Below, in pieces: positions 12,160 to 20,005 of a stretch of DNA of 21,617 nucleotides. The stretch's first letter is position 1, and every line of letters starts with the position of its first letter. A program made the translations under genes and the position numbers. A model generated the notes under the pieces. The model was not told the DNA's origin and did no database searches. It was given only the letters and a program-made list of their open reading frames with translations. This DNA comes from a virus. Location: positions 1 to 21,617 of IMG/VR virus record IMGVR_UViG_3300032298_000257; one strand, 5' to 3'.

Positions 12160-13082
12160 CCACATCTGGTTTATCCGACTTTAACCTTGACCTTAATGAG
12201 CTTGTAGAAGAAGCCTTTGAGCGTTGTGGTCTTGAGCTACGCACTGGCTATGACCTGCGTACAGCGCGTCGTTCTTTAAATTTGCTTACTGTTGAGTGGG
12301 CTAATCGTGGTATTAACCTGTGGACAATCGACCAAGGTCAGATTTTAATGAACACTGGGCAGGCGATTTATCCGTTGCCTGTAGACACAGTTGATTTGCT
12401 GGACACCGTTGTACGTAATAATAACGCCCAAGGCAACAATCAGATTGACATTAATATCAGCCGTATTTCTGAGTCTACCTACATTACAATCCCAAACAAG
12501 CTAGCTAATGGCCGACCAATTCAAGTATGGGTAAACCGCCAATCAGGCAATATTCCCGCAACAGCCTCAGCGGCGCTAGCTGCAGGTATTAGCTCTACTG
12601 ACACTACCATTACCGTGGTTTCGGCGGCTAATCTGCCGACCAGTGGGTTTGTTAATATTGATTCTGAGACTATTGTTTATCAAAACATCGTAGGTAACCA
12701 GCTTTTAAACTGTTTCCGTGGTCAGAACAATACTACTGCAGTAGCACATATTACAGGCGCAAGTCTCTATGTAAACTACTTACCTTGTATTAACGTGTGG
12801 CCGACACCAAACTCACCGGGTAACCAGTACACATTTGTGTATTACAGATTGCGGCGTATCCAAGATGCTGGTGGTGGAATAAGGACACAAGACATCCCGT
12901 TCCGGTTTATTACTTGCATGGTTGCTGGCCTTGCTTATAATTTAAGCGTAAAATTACCAGGCGTTGATCCAAATAGGATTGGAATGCTTAAATCCGACTA
13001 TGAACAACAGTTTCAACTAGCCGCAGATGAGGATAGGGAAAAAGCCCCAATTCGGTTTGTTCCACGCCAGATGTTTTATTGA
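12156..13082 (+). CDS. Head-tail adaptor (P22 gp4-like) with inserted beta domain
   Basis: A 308-residue protein with an N-terminal helical domain (LNELVEEAFERCGLELRTGY, then DLRTARRSLNLLTVEWANRG, residues 1-60) typical of the adaptor that closes the portal. In P22 this is gp4, the tail accessory factor. Residues about 137-206 are an extra domain: ISSTDTTITVVSAANLPTSG, FVNIDSETIVYQNI and FRGQNNTTAVAHITGASLY, a small beta module known from many phage structural proteins. After it come VWPTPNSPGNQYTFVYYRLR and a helical C-terminal part (RFITCMVAGLAYNLSVKLPG) that complete the adaptor. It overlaps the preceding gene by four bases. The insertion makes it longer than P22 gp4 (166 residues). The exact adaptor class could differ. 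Confidence 0.82.
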   Translation: MTTSGLSDFNLDLNELVEEAFERCGLELRTGYDLRTARRSLNLLTVEWANRGINLWTIDQGQILMNTGQAIYPLPVDTVDLLDTVVRNNNAQGNNQIDINISRISESTYITIPNKLANGRPIQVWVNRQSGNIPATASAALAAGISSTDTTITVVSAANLPTSGFVNIDSETIVYQNIVGNQLLNCFRGQNNTTAVAHITGASLYVNYLPCINVWPTPNSPGNQYTFVYYRLRRIQDAGGGIRTQDIPFRFITCMVAGLAYNLSVKLPGVDPNRIGMLKSDYEQQFQLAADEDREKAPIRFVPRQMFY

Positions 13083-13090
13083 GGTTATGA

Positions 13091-13516
13091 ATGCCATCAA
13101 AATATGCGTCAGGGAAGTATGCAATTGCGGAATGCGACCGCTGTGGTCAACGGTATAAGCTAAAGGAACTTAAAAAAGAAATAATTAAGACCAAGCTGTA
13201 TCAGATTAAGGTTTGCCCTACTTGTTGGGACCCCGATCAACCGCAGTTGTCTCTTGGTCTTTACCCGGTCAATGACCCACAAGCAGTGCGTGAGCCAAGA
13301 CCTGATGTAAGTTATTATCAATCTGGTAATAGCGGCTTGCAAATTAATTTATCTGGAATTGGCCCAGAAGGGTTTGGAGCACCAGAATTAGGTAGTAGGG
13401 TTTTTCAGTGGGGGTGGAACCCCGTTGGAGGGGCAAGACTATTTGACAATGTTTTAACGCCAAATGACTTGATAGGTAACACACAACTTGGTACAGTAAC
13501 AGTAGATATAACTTAG
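13091..13516 (+). CDS. Zinc-ribbon protein, probable minor virion protein
   Basis: A 141-residue protein that begins SKYASGKYAIAECDRCGQRY and continues KLKELKKEIIKTKLYQIKVC-PTCWD. It contains CxxC (C15, C18) and CxxC (C42, C45), a likely zinc-binding pair. A PDQPQLSLGLYPVNDPQAVR segment follows and then Gly/Asn/Leu-rich beta sequence with GWNPVGGARLFDN and LTPNDLIGNTQLGTVTVDIT at the end. Similar CxxC proteins followed by a QAVxEPRPD segment are encoded after adaptor genes in many phages (family memory). A GAGG site precedes the ATG. It is encoded just after the adaptor and may be a joining component, but its role is unknown. Confidence 0.75.
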   Translation: MPSKYASGKYAIAECDRCGQRYKLKELKKEIIKTKLYQIKVCPTCWDPDQPQLSLGLYPVNDPQAVREPRPDVSYYQSGNSGLQINLSGIGPEGFGAPELGSRVFQWGWNPVGGARLFDNVLTPNDLIGNTQLGTVTVDIT

Positions 13517-13524
13517 GAGTAATT

Positions 13525-13707
13525 ATGGGATTCAGAAAATCAGCAGACGGCGTTACCAAGACTGGTAAAACCGACGCAAAAATTTATCCAAATGACGGCC
13601 CAAAGGTCATTCTTGGTGGGCCTAAAGCTAACAAAAGTTCTTTAAACAAGAATATGAAAGCTATGGGACGTAACATGGCCCGTTGCGCTAACCAAAGAGG
13701 TAGTTAA
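13525..13707 (+). CDS. Small basic protein with N-terminal SADGVTKTGKT motif
   Basis: A 60-residue protein: GFRKSADGVTKTGKTDAKIY, PNDGPKVILGGPKANKSSLN, KNMKAMGRNMARCANQRGS. The first part resembles the C-terminal tag of the genes at 10482-11708 (ADGIAKKGKT), here placed at the N-terminus. The C-terminal GRNMARCANQRGS is a pattern seen in other small phage proteins from memory. AGGAG lies at 13515-13519. It ends two bases before the next gene. Basic charge suggests a nucleic-acid or acidic protein partner; the function is unknown. Confidence 0.7.
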   Translation: MGFRKSADGVTKTGKTDAKIYPNDGPKVILGGPKANKSSLNKNMKAMGRNMARCANQRGS

Positions 13708-13709
13708 TT

Positions 13710-13973
13710 ATGGCTAAATATTCAATGAAAAAAGATGGTAAAGAAGTAGGTTCTGCTGCTGTATACGCTGAGCCACATACTATGTCTGGCGAAAAAATGA
13801 CTTCTGCCAAAGATGCGGTTACTAAAACTGGTAGCTGGATTGACAGCGTAAATATTTCTATCGCTCCTGGTAGTAAAGGCAACTATGCTCCAGAGAACAA
13901 GAATGGCGAAATCACTATGCGTGGCCACGGTGCGGCTACTAAAGGCATTAAATGTAGAGGGCCGATGGCTTAA
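13710..13973 (+). CDS. Small phage protein with C-terminal RGHGAATKGIKCRGPMA motif
   Basis: An 87-residue protein, AKYSMKKDGKEVGSAAVYAE, PHTMSGEKMTSAKDAVTKTG, and a C-terminus GEITMRGHGAATKGIKCRGP with MA. The ending RGxGAATKGxKxRGPMA is a pattern I remember from many phage virion-region proteins, with unknown function. No hydrophobic segment or enzyme motif is seen. The stop overlaps the next ATG (TTAATG at 13970-13975). It belongs to the same set of tiny positively charged proteins as the 10-12 kb genes. Confidence 0.72.
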   Translation: MAKYSMKKDGKEVGSAAVYAEPHTMSGEKMTSAKDAVTKTGSWIDSVNISIAPGSKGNYAPENKNGEITMRGHGAATKGIKCRGPMA

Positions 13974-14659
13974 TGAATTACCAAGAACATTTTTCGCAAA
14001 TACAAAGTTATACGGAAAACCAATTCCCAGACTTTTATCTTGCTAATGGTAGCTCGATCAACGTAACAACGCAGATCAACACTTTCATTCAGCAGGCGGA
14101 GGAACGCATCTACAATACGGTGCAGATTCCTTCTTTGCGGAAAAACGTTACAGGTAACTGCTCACCAAACAGTGTGTATTTAGGTTGTCCAAACGATTAC
14201 TTATCCACCTATTCAATGGCAGTAATTGATGCTACTGGGAATTACGAATTTTTGCTAAATAAAGACGTTAACTTTATACGGCAGGCTTACCCTAACCCTA
14301 GTGATACTGGACTTCCTCGCTATTATGGTTTATTTGGCTCCCGTTTAAATGACCCAAATGAGTTAAGTTTTATTCTTGGCCCAACGCCAGACGCTGCTTA
14401 TACGGCAGAACTACATTATTTTTATTATCCAGAGTCAATTGTGGTTGTTGGCTCGTCATGGCTCGGAGATAATTACCCCCCGGCTTTGCTTTACGGAAGC
14501 TTGGTTGAAGCGTATACTTATATGAAGGGTGAACCAGACATGCTAGCCGCCTATAATGTTAAGTATAATGAGGCTTTGGCACAATTAAAACGTCTTGGAG
14601 ATGGACTCGAACGCCAAGATGCATACAGAAGTGGTCAGGTTCGGGTTCAGGTTACTTAA
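13973..14659 (+). CDS. Second head-tail adaptor / connector-type protein
   Basis: A 228-residue protein with a pattern that I recognise from many phages: INTFIQQAEERIYNTVQIPS and LRKNVTGNCSPNSVYLGCPN near the start, then DATGNYEFLLNKDVNFIRQA, FILGPTPDAAYTAELHYFYY in the middle, and LLYGSLVEAYTYMKGEPDML with a helical C-terminus. These proteins are often labelled phage adaptor or connector-type proteins, and the position after the gp4-like adaptor fits. The helix-strand-helix layout agrees with a ring-forming connector, but I cannot model it here. The start overlaps the previous gene by one base. It ends 15 bases before the next gene, which has its own GGAGG site. Confidence 0.78.
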   Translation: MNYQEHFSQIQSYTENQFPDFYLANGSSINVTTQINTFIQQAEERIYNTVQIPSLRKNVTGNCSPNSVYLGCPNDYLSTYSMAVIDATGNYEFLLNKDVNFIRQAYPNPSDTGLPRYYGLFGSRLNDPNELSFILGPTPDAAYTAELHYFYYPESIVVVGSSWLGDNYPPALLYGSLVEAYTYMKGEPDMLAAYNVKYNEALAQLKRLGDGLERQDAYRSGQVRVQVT

Positions 14660-14674
14660 TTTTTTGGAGGTTTT

Positions 14675-15100
14675 ATGGCAATTACTCAAGCAATGTGTGA
14701 CTCATTTAAGGTGCAACTCCTTAATGGTCAGCAAAACTTTTTATCACAGACGTACAAAATAGCACTATATAGCAGCTCTGCTAACCTAAGTAATGCAACT
14801 ACTGCATATACTAGCTCTGGTGAAGTAGCTAACGGTTCTGGATATACTACTGGCGGAAACACACTATCAGTTAGCGTAAACCCAACTAGTACAGGCAACG
14901 TAGCTTATTTATCGTTTGCTAATAGTTCTTGGACTGCAGCGACTATTACTGCCGCTGGCGCTTTGATTTATAACAGCTCAGTTGCAAACGCTGCTGTTGC
15001 TTCGTTAAGCTTTGGTGGTGATAAGACCAGTACTTCTGGTACATTTACAGTGATTTTCCCAACTCCAGACGCAACAAGCGCTATTATCCGTATTGCTTAA
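14675..15100 (+). CDS. Small beta-rich tail or fibre-associated protein
   Basis: A 141-residue protein starting AITQAMCDSFKVQLLNGQQN, then FLSQTYKIALYSSSANLSNA, TTAYTSSGEVANGSGYTTGG, and later LSFANSSWTAATITAAGALI. This series (FKxxLLNGxHxF, YKxALYxxxAxLxxxTTAY, GEVxGxGYTxGG, WxxAxxxAxGALIYN) is widespread in phages and in proteins near tail fibres. It is annotated as a structural protein without a detailed function, as far as I remember. The fold is all beta by pattern. The ribosome binding site is strong (GGAGG at 14664-14668), so the product is probably abundant in the virion or in the tail tip. One cysteine lies near the N-terminus. It ends 13 bases before the large fibre gene. Confidence 0.78.
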   Translation: MAITQAMCDSFKVQLLNGQQNFLSQTYKIALYSSSANLSNATTAYTSSGEVANGSGYTTGGNTLSVSVNPTSTGNVAYLSFANSSWTAATITAAGALIYNSSVANAAVASLSFGGDKTSTSGTFTVIFPTPDATSAIIRIA

Positions 15101-15113
15101 ATAGGAGCTAAAC

Positions 15114-17306
15114 ATGGCTCTTGTTCTAAAAGATCGGGTTAAAGAGACTACCGACGTTGCCGGTACGGGTAGTGCTACGCTCTTAGGGGCGCCAGCAACT
15201 TACCAAACGTTTACTACTGCCGTTGCTAATGCATCGACAGTTTGGTATACCATTGCTGCGCAAACGGGGTCTCAATGGGAAGTCGGGTACGGAACATTTA
15301 ACGCTTCCTCCAACGCTATTGTCCGTAACGGCGCCCAAATCTTTGCATCTTCTAGCGCAGGAGCAATTGTTGACTTTTCTGCTGGTACTAAGGATATCTT
15401 CTTAACCTATCCAGCAGAAGGCGCTGTATATACATTTGGCGGTGCTGTCTATGCCAACGGTAATGCTAACGTAGCTTTTGATAGTTTAAACGTATCGAAT
15501 ATCGCTAGTTTTAATAATGTAACTATTACAAACGGTACTGTTGCAAACGTCTCAAATGCTTCTACTTCGCTTGTAAATAAACAATATGTAGATAGCCTTG
15601 TCGCTTCTGGAATACACTTCCACACCCCCGTTCGTTTAGAAGTTCCAGATACAACTGGTAGCTTGACGGTTACTTACAACCAGCCAAATGGTGCTGGTAA
15701 CGGCATAGGGGCGACTCTTACTAATGCTGGTGCTAACGTAGCTTTTGTTGCTGATGGTATTACTGCAAACACTGCCGACCGTATTTTGATTTACAACCAA
15801 GCTAATGCGGTTCAAAACGGCGTTTATGTTGTAAGCAATACTGGCTCTGCAAGCTACCAATGGATTTTGACTCGCTCTAGCGACACCGACACTTATGGTT
15901 TTGATAGCCCAAGCGCTTTAAGCGAAGGTTCAACCTTTTTTGTTCAAGACGGAAATACAGGTGCTGGTGAGACTTATACTTGTAATACACCAGGCACAAT
16001 TACGTTTGGCACAACAAATATTAATTTTGTACAAATTAGTTCCGCGCAGATTTACAGCGCGGGTACAGGTTTAACTCTTAGCAACACTACTTTCTTCTTA
16101 TCCAATACCGCTGTAGTTGCTACCACTTACGGTAATGCTTCTGCTGTTCCTGTAGTTACAGTTAATGCGCAAGGCCAGCTAACCAATGTAACAAATACCC
16201 CAATCGTTATTGCAAATAGCTCTGTTACTGGACTTGGCACTATGTCAATCCAAAACGCTACAGGCGTAGCTATTACTGGTGGTTCTGTTAATGGCACTTT
16301 GATTGGTAATGCGACTGCAAGTTCTGGCGCATTTACTACGTTGTCTGCAAGCTCAACAGTTTCTGGCGCAGGTTTTTCTAATTACTTAAATTCACCCCCT
16401 CCAATCGGCGGGGTAGCTCCAAGTACAGGCGCTTTTACTACATTAGGTGCGTCTCAGACAGCAACCCTTTCTGCAAACGTAGTTACTTCTAATTTAACTG
16501 GTTTCTTGTTTGGTAACAATTCTTCTCCAGTAACCGCTAGCACAACCATTCCAAGCACAAGTATTACTGGTTTGGGTACTATGGCTGCGCAAAACGCTAC
16601 TTCAGTAACTATTACTGGCGGAACAATTAATAGCACTGCTTTAACTGGTGGTTCTATTAACAACATGACTATTGGCGCAACAACGGCTAATACAGTTGTT
16701 GGAACTACGATTACAGCCAATACTGGGTTTGTTGGTAGCGGCGCATCACTTAGCGCTTTAAACGGCTCGAACATTTCATCTGGTACTGTGGCTACTTCAT
16801 ACGGCGGTACTGGCGCGGCTTCTTTAGCGTTAGCAAACATTGCGACTTATAACTCTACTGGCACATTTAGTGCGACTCAAATATTTAATGGGTCGTCTTC
16901 TACAGAAGCAATGCAAACCACAAACATTGTGGAACTTGTTAGAGTCTCTGCTACTGCAATATCAGCGAATACTAGCTTCTTTTTAAGTAATGGCGCGGTT
17001 CAGTATTACACAGCAAATGCTACAGCTAACACAACGGTAAACTTTGCGTTTTCTTCTGGGACATCACTAAATACGGCATTGGCAAACAATGATTCTGCTT
17101 CTTGTACATTGTTAATCACTAATGGCGCAACTGCTTTTTACCCAACAACTTATCAAATTGACGGCAATGCTATTACTCCTAGATGGCAATCTAACTCATC
17201 GCCAACAAGCGGTAACATTAACTCAATTGATTCGTATAGCTTTGTAATTCTTAAAACGGCCCCTTCTACTTATATTCTGTTGGCGTCACAAACCCAGTTT
17301 AAATAA
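15114..17306 (+). CDS. Large tail fibre protein
   Basis: A 730-residue protein, mostly Thr/Ser/Asn/Gly/Ala with regular alternation. Residues 1-105 form an attachment-type N-terminal domain: ALVLKDRVKETTDVAGTGSA, QWEVGYGTFNASSNAIVRNG, FSAGTKDIFLTYPAEGAVY. A module at about 211-300 contains ADGITANTADRILIYNQANA, VQNGVYVVSNTGS and WILTRSSDTDTYG, known from many phage fibres. Later come two similar blocks, SVTGLGTMSIQNATGVAITG and SITGLGTMAAQNATSVTITG (about 369 and 482), and GAFTTLSAS/GAFTTLGAS repeats, which suggest a repeated trimeric shaft. The C-terminus has an independent beta-rich domain. There is no chaperone or peptidase motif at its end. It likely attaches the phage to the host surface, though which receptor is unknown. 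Confidence 0.88.
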   Translation: MALVLKDRVKETTDVAGTGSATLLGAPATYQTFTTAVANASTVWYTIAAQTGSQWEVGYGTFNASSNAIVRNGAQIFASSSAGAIVDFSAGTKDIFLTYPAEGAVYTFGGAVYANGNANVAFDSLNVSNIASFNNVTITNGTVANVSNASTSLVNKQYVDSLVASGIHFHTPVRLEVPDTTGSLTVTYNQPNGAGNGIGATLTNAGANVAFVADGITANTADRILIYNQANAVQNGVYVVSNTGSASYQWILTRSSDTDTYGFDSPSALSEGSTFFVQDGNTGAGETYTCNTPGTITFGTTNINFVQISSAQIYSAGTGLTLSNTTFFLSNTAVVATTYGNASAVPVVTVNAQGQLTNVTNTPIVIANSSVTGLGTMSIQNATGVAITGGSVNGTLIGNATASSGAFTTLSASSTVSGAGFSNYLNSPPPIGGVAPSTGAFTTLGASQTATLSANVVTSNLTGFLFGNNSSPVTASTTIPSTSITGLGTMAAQNATSVTITGGTINSTALTGGSINNMTIGATTANTVVGTTITANTGFVGSGASLSALNGSNISSGTVATSYGGTGAASLALANIATYNSTGTFSATQIFNGSSSTEAMQTTNIVELVRVSATAISANTSFFLSNGAVQYYTANATANTTVNFAFSSGTSLNTALANNDSASCTLLITNGATAFYPTTYQIDGNAITPRWQSNSSPTSGNINSIDSYSFVILKTAPSTYILLASQTQFK

Positions 17307-17315
17307 GGGTAGCTG

Positions 17316-18746
17316 ATGCCAAGACTATCGTTAATTGGAGCAGCGGCAACCAGATCGTTTGGTCTTGCTGGAGGGGGGCCGCCTACAAATATAGCCGTGC
17401 CGACTATTTCTGGTTCAACTGTTGTTGGTAATACACTAACGTCTTCTACTGGATCTTGGACGCAAAACCCAACTAGCTACTCTTATCAATGGAAACGCAA
17501 TGGCTCTACTAATATTGGTACTAACGCAAACACTTATGTAACTGTAACTGCTGATATTGGCGCTACTATTACTTGTACGGTGACGGCTGTTAATGCCAAT
17601 GGCAGTGCTTCAGCAACATCTGCAGCTACTGCGGCAATTGGTTCTCCTCCTGTAAATACGGTTGCTCCTGTTGTATCTGGTACAGCTATGCAAGGTCAAA
17701 CTCTATCTTGTACTACTGGTACATGGAGCTACACACCGACTAGCTATGCATATCAATGGAAGCGCGGTGCTACTGACGTTGGCACAAACGCTAGTACTTA
17801 TGTTATTCAGGCGGGTGATGTAGGAAGTACAATGAGCTGCGTAGTTACAGCTACCAACGCTTCAGGCAGCGCAAACGCTACCTCTAACTCAACTGGCACT
17901 GTAATCTCTAACACCTACACTATTACTTATATGATTCTTGCTGGTGGCGGTGGTGGCGGATCCCCTGCTGGTGGAAACAATGCTGGAGGTGCTGGCGGCG
18001 GGGCTGGCGGTGTTATAGCAAGTACGTTTACAGCTACTGTAGGCACAGCTTATACAGTCACCAATGGCGGCGGCGGCGGCGGTGGCGGTTCTGGCGCAGT
18101 TGGCAATAATGGTGGAAATGCGACTATTTCAGGTGTAGCAACAGCTACAGGTGGTGGTGGTGGGGGAAGTGCTGGTGGCGCTAACGCTGGTGGATCTGGT
18201 GGCGGGGCTGGCTGTTTTGGGGGGAGTGGTTCAGGCGCAGGAACATCGGGACAAGGGAATCGTGGCAGTAATATGTTTAACACTGGGGGTTTTGATGAAG
18301 GCTCTGGAGGTTACCCTAATGGTGGTGGCGGAGGGTTGGGAAGCACTGGTACTGATAGGTATGACAAAAGTCAAAATGGTGGTAATGGTGGTTTTGGTTA
18401 CGGCACTACTATTACTGGTACCTATCAAGTTGTAGCCGGAGGCGGTGGCGGTAGTAGGTATTGGTATAGCGGTAATGGCGGGGGCAATGGTGGTGGTGGC
18501 TATGGAGGAACTTGGGATTTTGGTCCAAGCGGCGGTGGCTATGCTACTGGCGGTGGTGGCGGTGGTGGTTCTTCAGGCGGCAACCCTGGTGTTTTAAAAT
18601 ATGGCGCTGCTGGTGGACAAGGACAAATTGTGATGCGTATTCCAAGTGCTAGGTGGACTGGAGTTCAATCTGGCGCGGCAGCTGCCTTTGCAAACGGCGC
18701 TGATGTTGTGGTAATTTGGTATGGTTCTGGTAGTTATACAGCTTAA
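17316..18746 (+). CDS. Tail adhesin with Ig-like repeats and a polyglycine domain
   Basis: A 476-residue protein. A short N-terminal segment with PRLSLIGAAATRSFGLAGGG is followed by two similar Ig-like repeats (22-108 and 111-196). Each contains YQWKR, a TNAxTYV strand, a DxGxTxxCxVTAxNAxGSA ending, and a VxGxTLTxxTGxW start. Then comes a glycine-rich domain (about 208-435) with AGGGGGGSPAGG and many GGxGGG stretches, as in phage adhesins that fold as a polyglycine-II sandwich (known from T4-like gp38). The C-terminus (about 436-476) ends WYGSGSYTA and resembles that of the gene ending at 21403. Such glycine-rich domains hold variable loops that contact host receptors. The start ATG 17316 has AGGGTAG upstream. 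The minus-strand frame in the Gly region is a shadow. Confidence 0.85.
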   Translation: MPRLSLIGAAATRSFGLAGGGPPTNIAVPTISGSTVVGNTLTSSTGSWTQNPTSYSYQWKRNGSTNIGTNANTYVTVTADIGATITCTVTAVNANGSASATSAATAAIGSPPVNTVAPVVSGTAMQGQTLSCTTGTWSYTPTSYAYQWKRGATDVGTNASTYVIQAGDVGSTMSCVVTATNASGSANATSNSTGTVISNTYTITYMILAGGGGGGSPAGGNNAGGAGGGAGGVIASTFTATVGTAYTVTNGGGGGGGGSGAVGNNGGNATISGVATATGGGGGGSAGGANAGGSGGGAGCFGGSGSGAGTSGQGNRGSNMFNTGGFDEGSGGYPNGGGGGLGSTGTDRYDKSQNGGNGGFGYGTTITGTYQVVAGGGGGSRYWYSGNGGGNGGGGYGGTWDFGPSGGGYATGGGGGGGSSGGNPGVLKYGAAGGQGQIVMRIPSARWTGVQSGAAAAFANGADVVVIWYGSGSYTA

Positions 18747-18757
18747 AGGAAAAAGAA

Positions 18758-19165
18758 ATGGCTCATTATGCAAAAGTTCAAGCAACTGCTAACTCAGCAG
18801 TTTTTATAGTGACAGAAGTAATTGTTGCTGACCGAGATTTTATTTATTCTGGCGCCGTTGGGTCTCCAGAAGCATGGGTTCAAACTAGCTATAACACTCG
18901 CGGAAATGTGCATTACGCACCAAGCCCTCCCGCTGAGCCAAATACTCCAGATGAGGGTGTTCCTCTTCGTGCAAACTATGCTGTCATTAACGGCATCTAT
19001 AACAAGTTTGCTGATGTATTTTATAGTCCTCAACCATATCCAAGTTGGCTTTTAAACGAAGATACTTGGCTTTGGTACGCTCCAGTCGCAGTGCCAACAG
19101 AAGGCGGTCCTTATGATTGGGACGAAAAAACGCGGTCTTGGATTGATTTATCTAAACAAGGATAA
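18758..19165 (+). CDS. Fibre-associated protein with TSYNTRG and YDWDExxxSWI motifs
   Basis: A 135-residue protein: AHYAKVQATANSAVFIVTEV, SPEAWVQTSYNTRGNVHYAP, LRANYAVINGIYNKFADVFY, SPQPYPSWLLNEDTWLWYAP, and YDWDEKTRSWIDL at the end. This order matches a well-known family of phage proteins (MAHFAxxDxxNxVxxVIVV start, WVQTSYNTxGGVHY, RxNYAxIGxxYDxxxDxFxxPxPxxSWxLNE, then YxWDExxxxW), which occurs in cyanophages and many other phages near fibres. Its function is unknown to me. It is small and aromatic-rich at the C-terminal half. The start has AAAGGAAAA at 18745-18753. It lies between two fibre genes, consistent with a tail-fibre accessory or assembly role. Confidence 0.8.
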   Translation: MAHYAKVQATANSAVFIVTEVIVADRDFIYSGAVGSPEAWVQTSYNTRGNVHYAPSPPAEPNTPDEGVPLRANYAVINGIYNKFADVFYSPQPYPSWLLNEDTWLWYAPVAVPTEGGPYDWDEKTRSWIDLSKQG

Positions 19166-19168
19166 TAC

Positions 19169-19996
19169 GTGCTTGGTTTTTCACCACTAGCTGGCGCCCC
19201 CTTTGCCGATACAGGTTCAGCGGCTAGCAACATTGTTGCTAACGGAGTAGTTGCGCCCGGGCAATTAGGGTCTGTAGCTGTTACAGCAGCGGCAAATGCA
19301 AACGTTAGCGGTGTAAATGCGGTTACTCAATTAAGTTCTGTAACTACTACGGCAACCGCAAATATTACTTTAGATAGCGTAATAGCTCTTGGTTTAGTAG
19401 GAACCCTTGATGTTTCTGGCGATGGGTTTGTTTCATTGAGCGCGGTAACGGGTGTTGGTCAGATAGGGGATGAAACTGTAGATGCTGGTGCTGATGCCGT
19501 TGTAGACGGACTACAAACCGTTGGTTATGTAGAAAGCGTGGGCGTTACAGGAACGGCGGACATTTTGGTAACATCGGCTACAGGCATAGGTCAAATAGGT
19601 GATGAGACTGTTGATGCACCAGCAAATGTCAATCTTACTGGTGTTCAGGCCGTAGGCAGAGCTGGTACTCTAACTGCAAATGGTATAGCTAATATTTACC
19701 TAGTAGGCGTTACAGGCTATACTGAGCTTGGTTTTGTCAGCGTTGGTGGTGATAACAATATACAAGTTGGCGGTGTTGTAGCTTCTGGTCAAATTGGTAA
19801 TGCTACAGTAATTGGCACAGGAAATATAAGCCTATCTGGTGTTCAGGCCATTGGATATGTAGGAGATTTAGACGCCAATGGTATAGCCAATGTTTATTTA
19901 ACAGGCGTACAAGGAGTTTGCAGTGCGCAAAAAGTATTAGTGTGGGGTCAAATATATGACAATCAAACCCCAAATTGGACAGACGTAGCAGCTTAA
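19169..19996 (+). CDS. Tandem 22-residue repeat protein, probable fibre or solenoid shaft
   Basis: The start is a GTG at 19169 with AAGGA six bases upstream (19158-19162); it lies three bases after the previous stop. The 275-residue product has a short head (residues 1-22, LGFSPLAGAPFADTGSAASN) and then exact 22-residue tandem repeats: ten complete units at 23-44, 45-66 and so on to 221-242, and a shortened last unit at 243-275 ending VWGQIYDNQTPNWTDVAA. The repeat pattern is roughly vxxxGVxxxGxxGxxxVxxxAn, with hydrophobic positions and Gly at regular places, as in beta-solenoid or beta-spiral fibre shafts. Units 4 and 6 share GQIGDETVDA, and units 7-8 resemble 10-11. The head and the VWGxIxxxQxPnWxxI-like end occur in phage fibre proteins from memory. 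Confidence 0.8.
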   Translation: MLGFSPLAGAPFADTGSAASNIVANGVVAPGQLGSVAVTAAANANVSGVNAVTQLSSVTTTATANITLDSVIALGLVGTLDVSGDGFVSLSAVTGVGQIGDETVDAGADAVVDGLQTVGYVESVGVTGTADILVTSATGIGQIGDETVDAPANVNLTGVQAVGRAGTLTANGIANIYLVGVTGYTELGFVSVGGDNNIQVGGVVASGQIGNATVIGTGNISLSGVQAIGYVGDLDANGIANVYLTGVQGVCSAQKVLVWGQIYDNQTPNWTDVAA

Positions 19997-20005
19997 AGGA
20001 AAGAT

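Noticed and set aside
16454-16840. Minus-strand open frame of 128 codons inside the large fibre gene
   Set aside because: Low stop density follows from the repeated Thr/Ser/Gly codons of the fibre. It has no ribosome binding site and runs antisense to a clear gene.
18050-18283. Proline-rich open frame on the minus strand in the glycine-rich adhesin
   Set aside because: It is the complement of GGN glycine codons, which always gives proline-rich frames. No start signal or independent support.
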